DNA of 13,928 nt from an uncultured Lachnospiraceae bacterium. Lineage in GTDB: Bacteria > Bacillota > Clostridia > Lachnospirales > Lachnospiraceae. Below, one piece after another: positions 13,866 to 13,928 of the stretch (within the stretch, counting starts at the first letter, position 1; each line of letters begins with the position of its first letter). Position numbers and translations under genes: made by a program. The notes beneath the pieces were generated by a model. It saw only the letters and a program-made list of their open reading frames with translations. It was not told the DNA's origin and did no database searches. The stretch lies in NCBI GenBank assembly GCA_910577115.1, contig CAJTMC010000065.1:1-13928 (forward strand), given 5' to 3'.

Positions 13866-13928
13866 TAAGTTTACGACAACAATTACAAAGGAAAGTGATC
13901 CCATACGATAAACTCATTATACAACAAA
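13809..13928. mobile_element. End of an inserted element of unresolved family (right side outside window)
   Basis: GGDEF coding similarity ends at 13808 and is followed by AT-rich DNA starting ACACCACTTTACAAG. It has two interleaved imperfect inverted repeats: 13840-13856 with 13890-13909, and 13861-13873 with 13909-13921. There is no coding sequence within the 120 bases visible. The abrupt domain break and the repeats suggest an insertion sequence or MITE end. Confidence 0.55.

Noticed and set aside
1..13928. CRISPR array, tRNA or rRNA genes
   Set aside because: No regularly spaced direct repeats and no tRNA- or rRNA-like sequence was seen by eye.

Overview
The window looks like chromosome of a low-to-mid GC Firmicute of the Lachnospiraceae type (class Clostridia). 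This rests on gene families and signals rather than a database match: PDDEXK_2/Rpn nucleases, a TnpW-like gene next to a large serine recombinase, a SpoIID-like spore protein, a sigma-28 promoter, a lysine riboswitch ahead of dapA, strong AGGAGG ribosome sites and consensus TTGACA/TATAAT promoters.

Region 1 (1-4395) is mobile, decayed DNA. It opens with a 5'-cut Rpn-family nuclease gene (1-732). Four repeats of parts of that gene follow in 753-1402, mostly of its 3' tail, and a possible sixth remnant lies at 2136-2203. An antitoxin/PIN-toxin pair (1489-2128) sits between the remnants. Then come two small element ORFs and a large serine recombinase (2692-4395).

Region 2 (4349-5588, minus strand) holds the 5' part of a SpoIID-like spore protein gene. 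It is cut off exactly where the recombinase gene ends, so the mobile region probably integrated into it. Upstream lies a small Ser/Thr-rich gene with a good sigma-28 (flagellar) promoter.

Region 3 (5834-9247) is housekeeping: typA/bipA on the minus strand, with its own promoter and a 14-codon leader ORF whose stop overlaps the typA start. Diverging from it are a two-OB-fold SSB-like gene and a divergent cobalamin adenosyltransferase-family gene that ends in an intrinsic terminator.

Region 4 (9318-9585) carries an unrecognised frameshifted gene remnant.

Region 5 (9630-12449) is a lysine-biosynthesis operon: consensus promoter, lysine riboswitch with terminator, dapA and dapB. It is followed by a HisA of the eukaryotic HIS6 type, coupled to dapB.

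Region 6 (12459-13928) is a membrane GGDEF protein gene that starts 9 nt after hisA. It is broken inside the GGDEF domain by foreign DNA with unusual interleaved inverted repeats.

The most notable points are: (i) a Shine-Dalgarno-led internal start in the Rpn gene, kept in its downstream tail copies, which recalls the RpnL/RpnS toxin-intragenic antitoxin arrangement; and (ii) a serine-recombinase element splitting a spore gene, which recalls developmentally excised skin-like elements.
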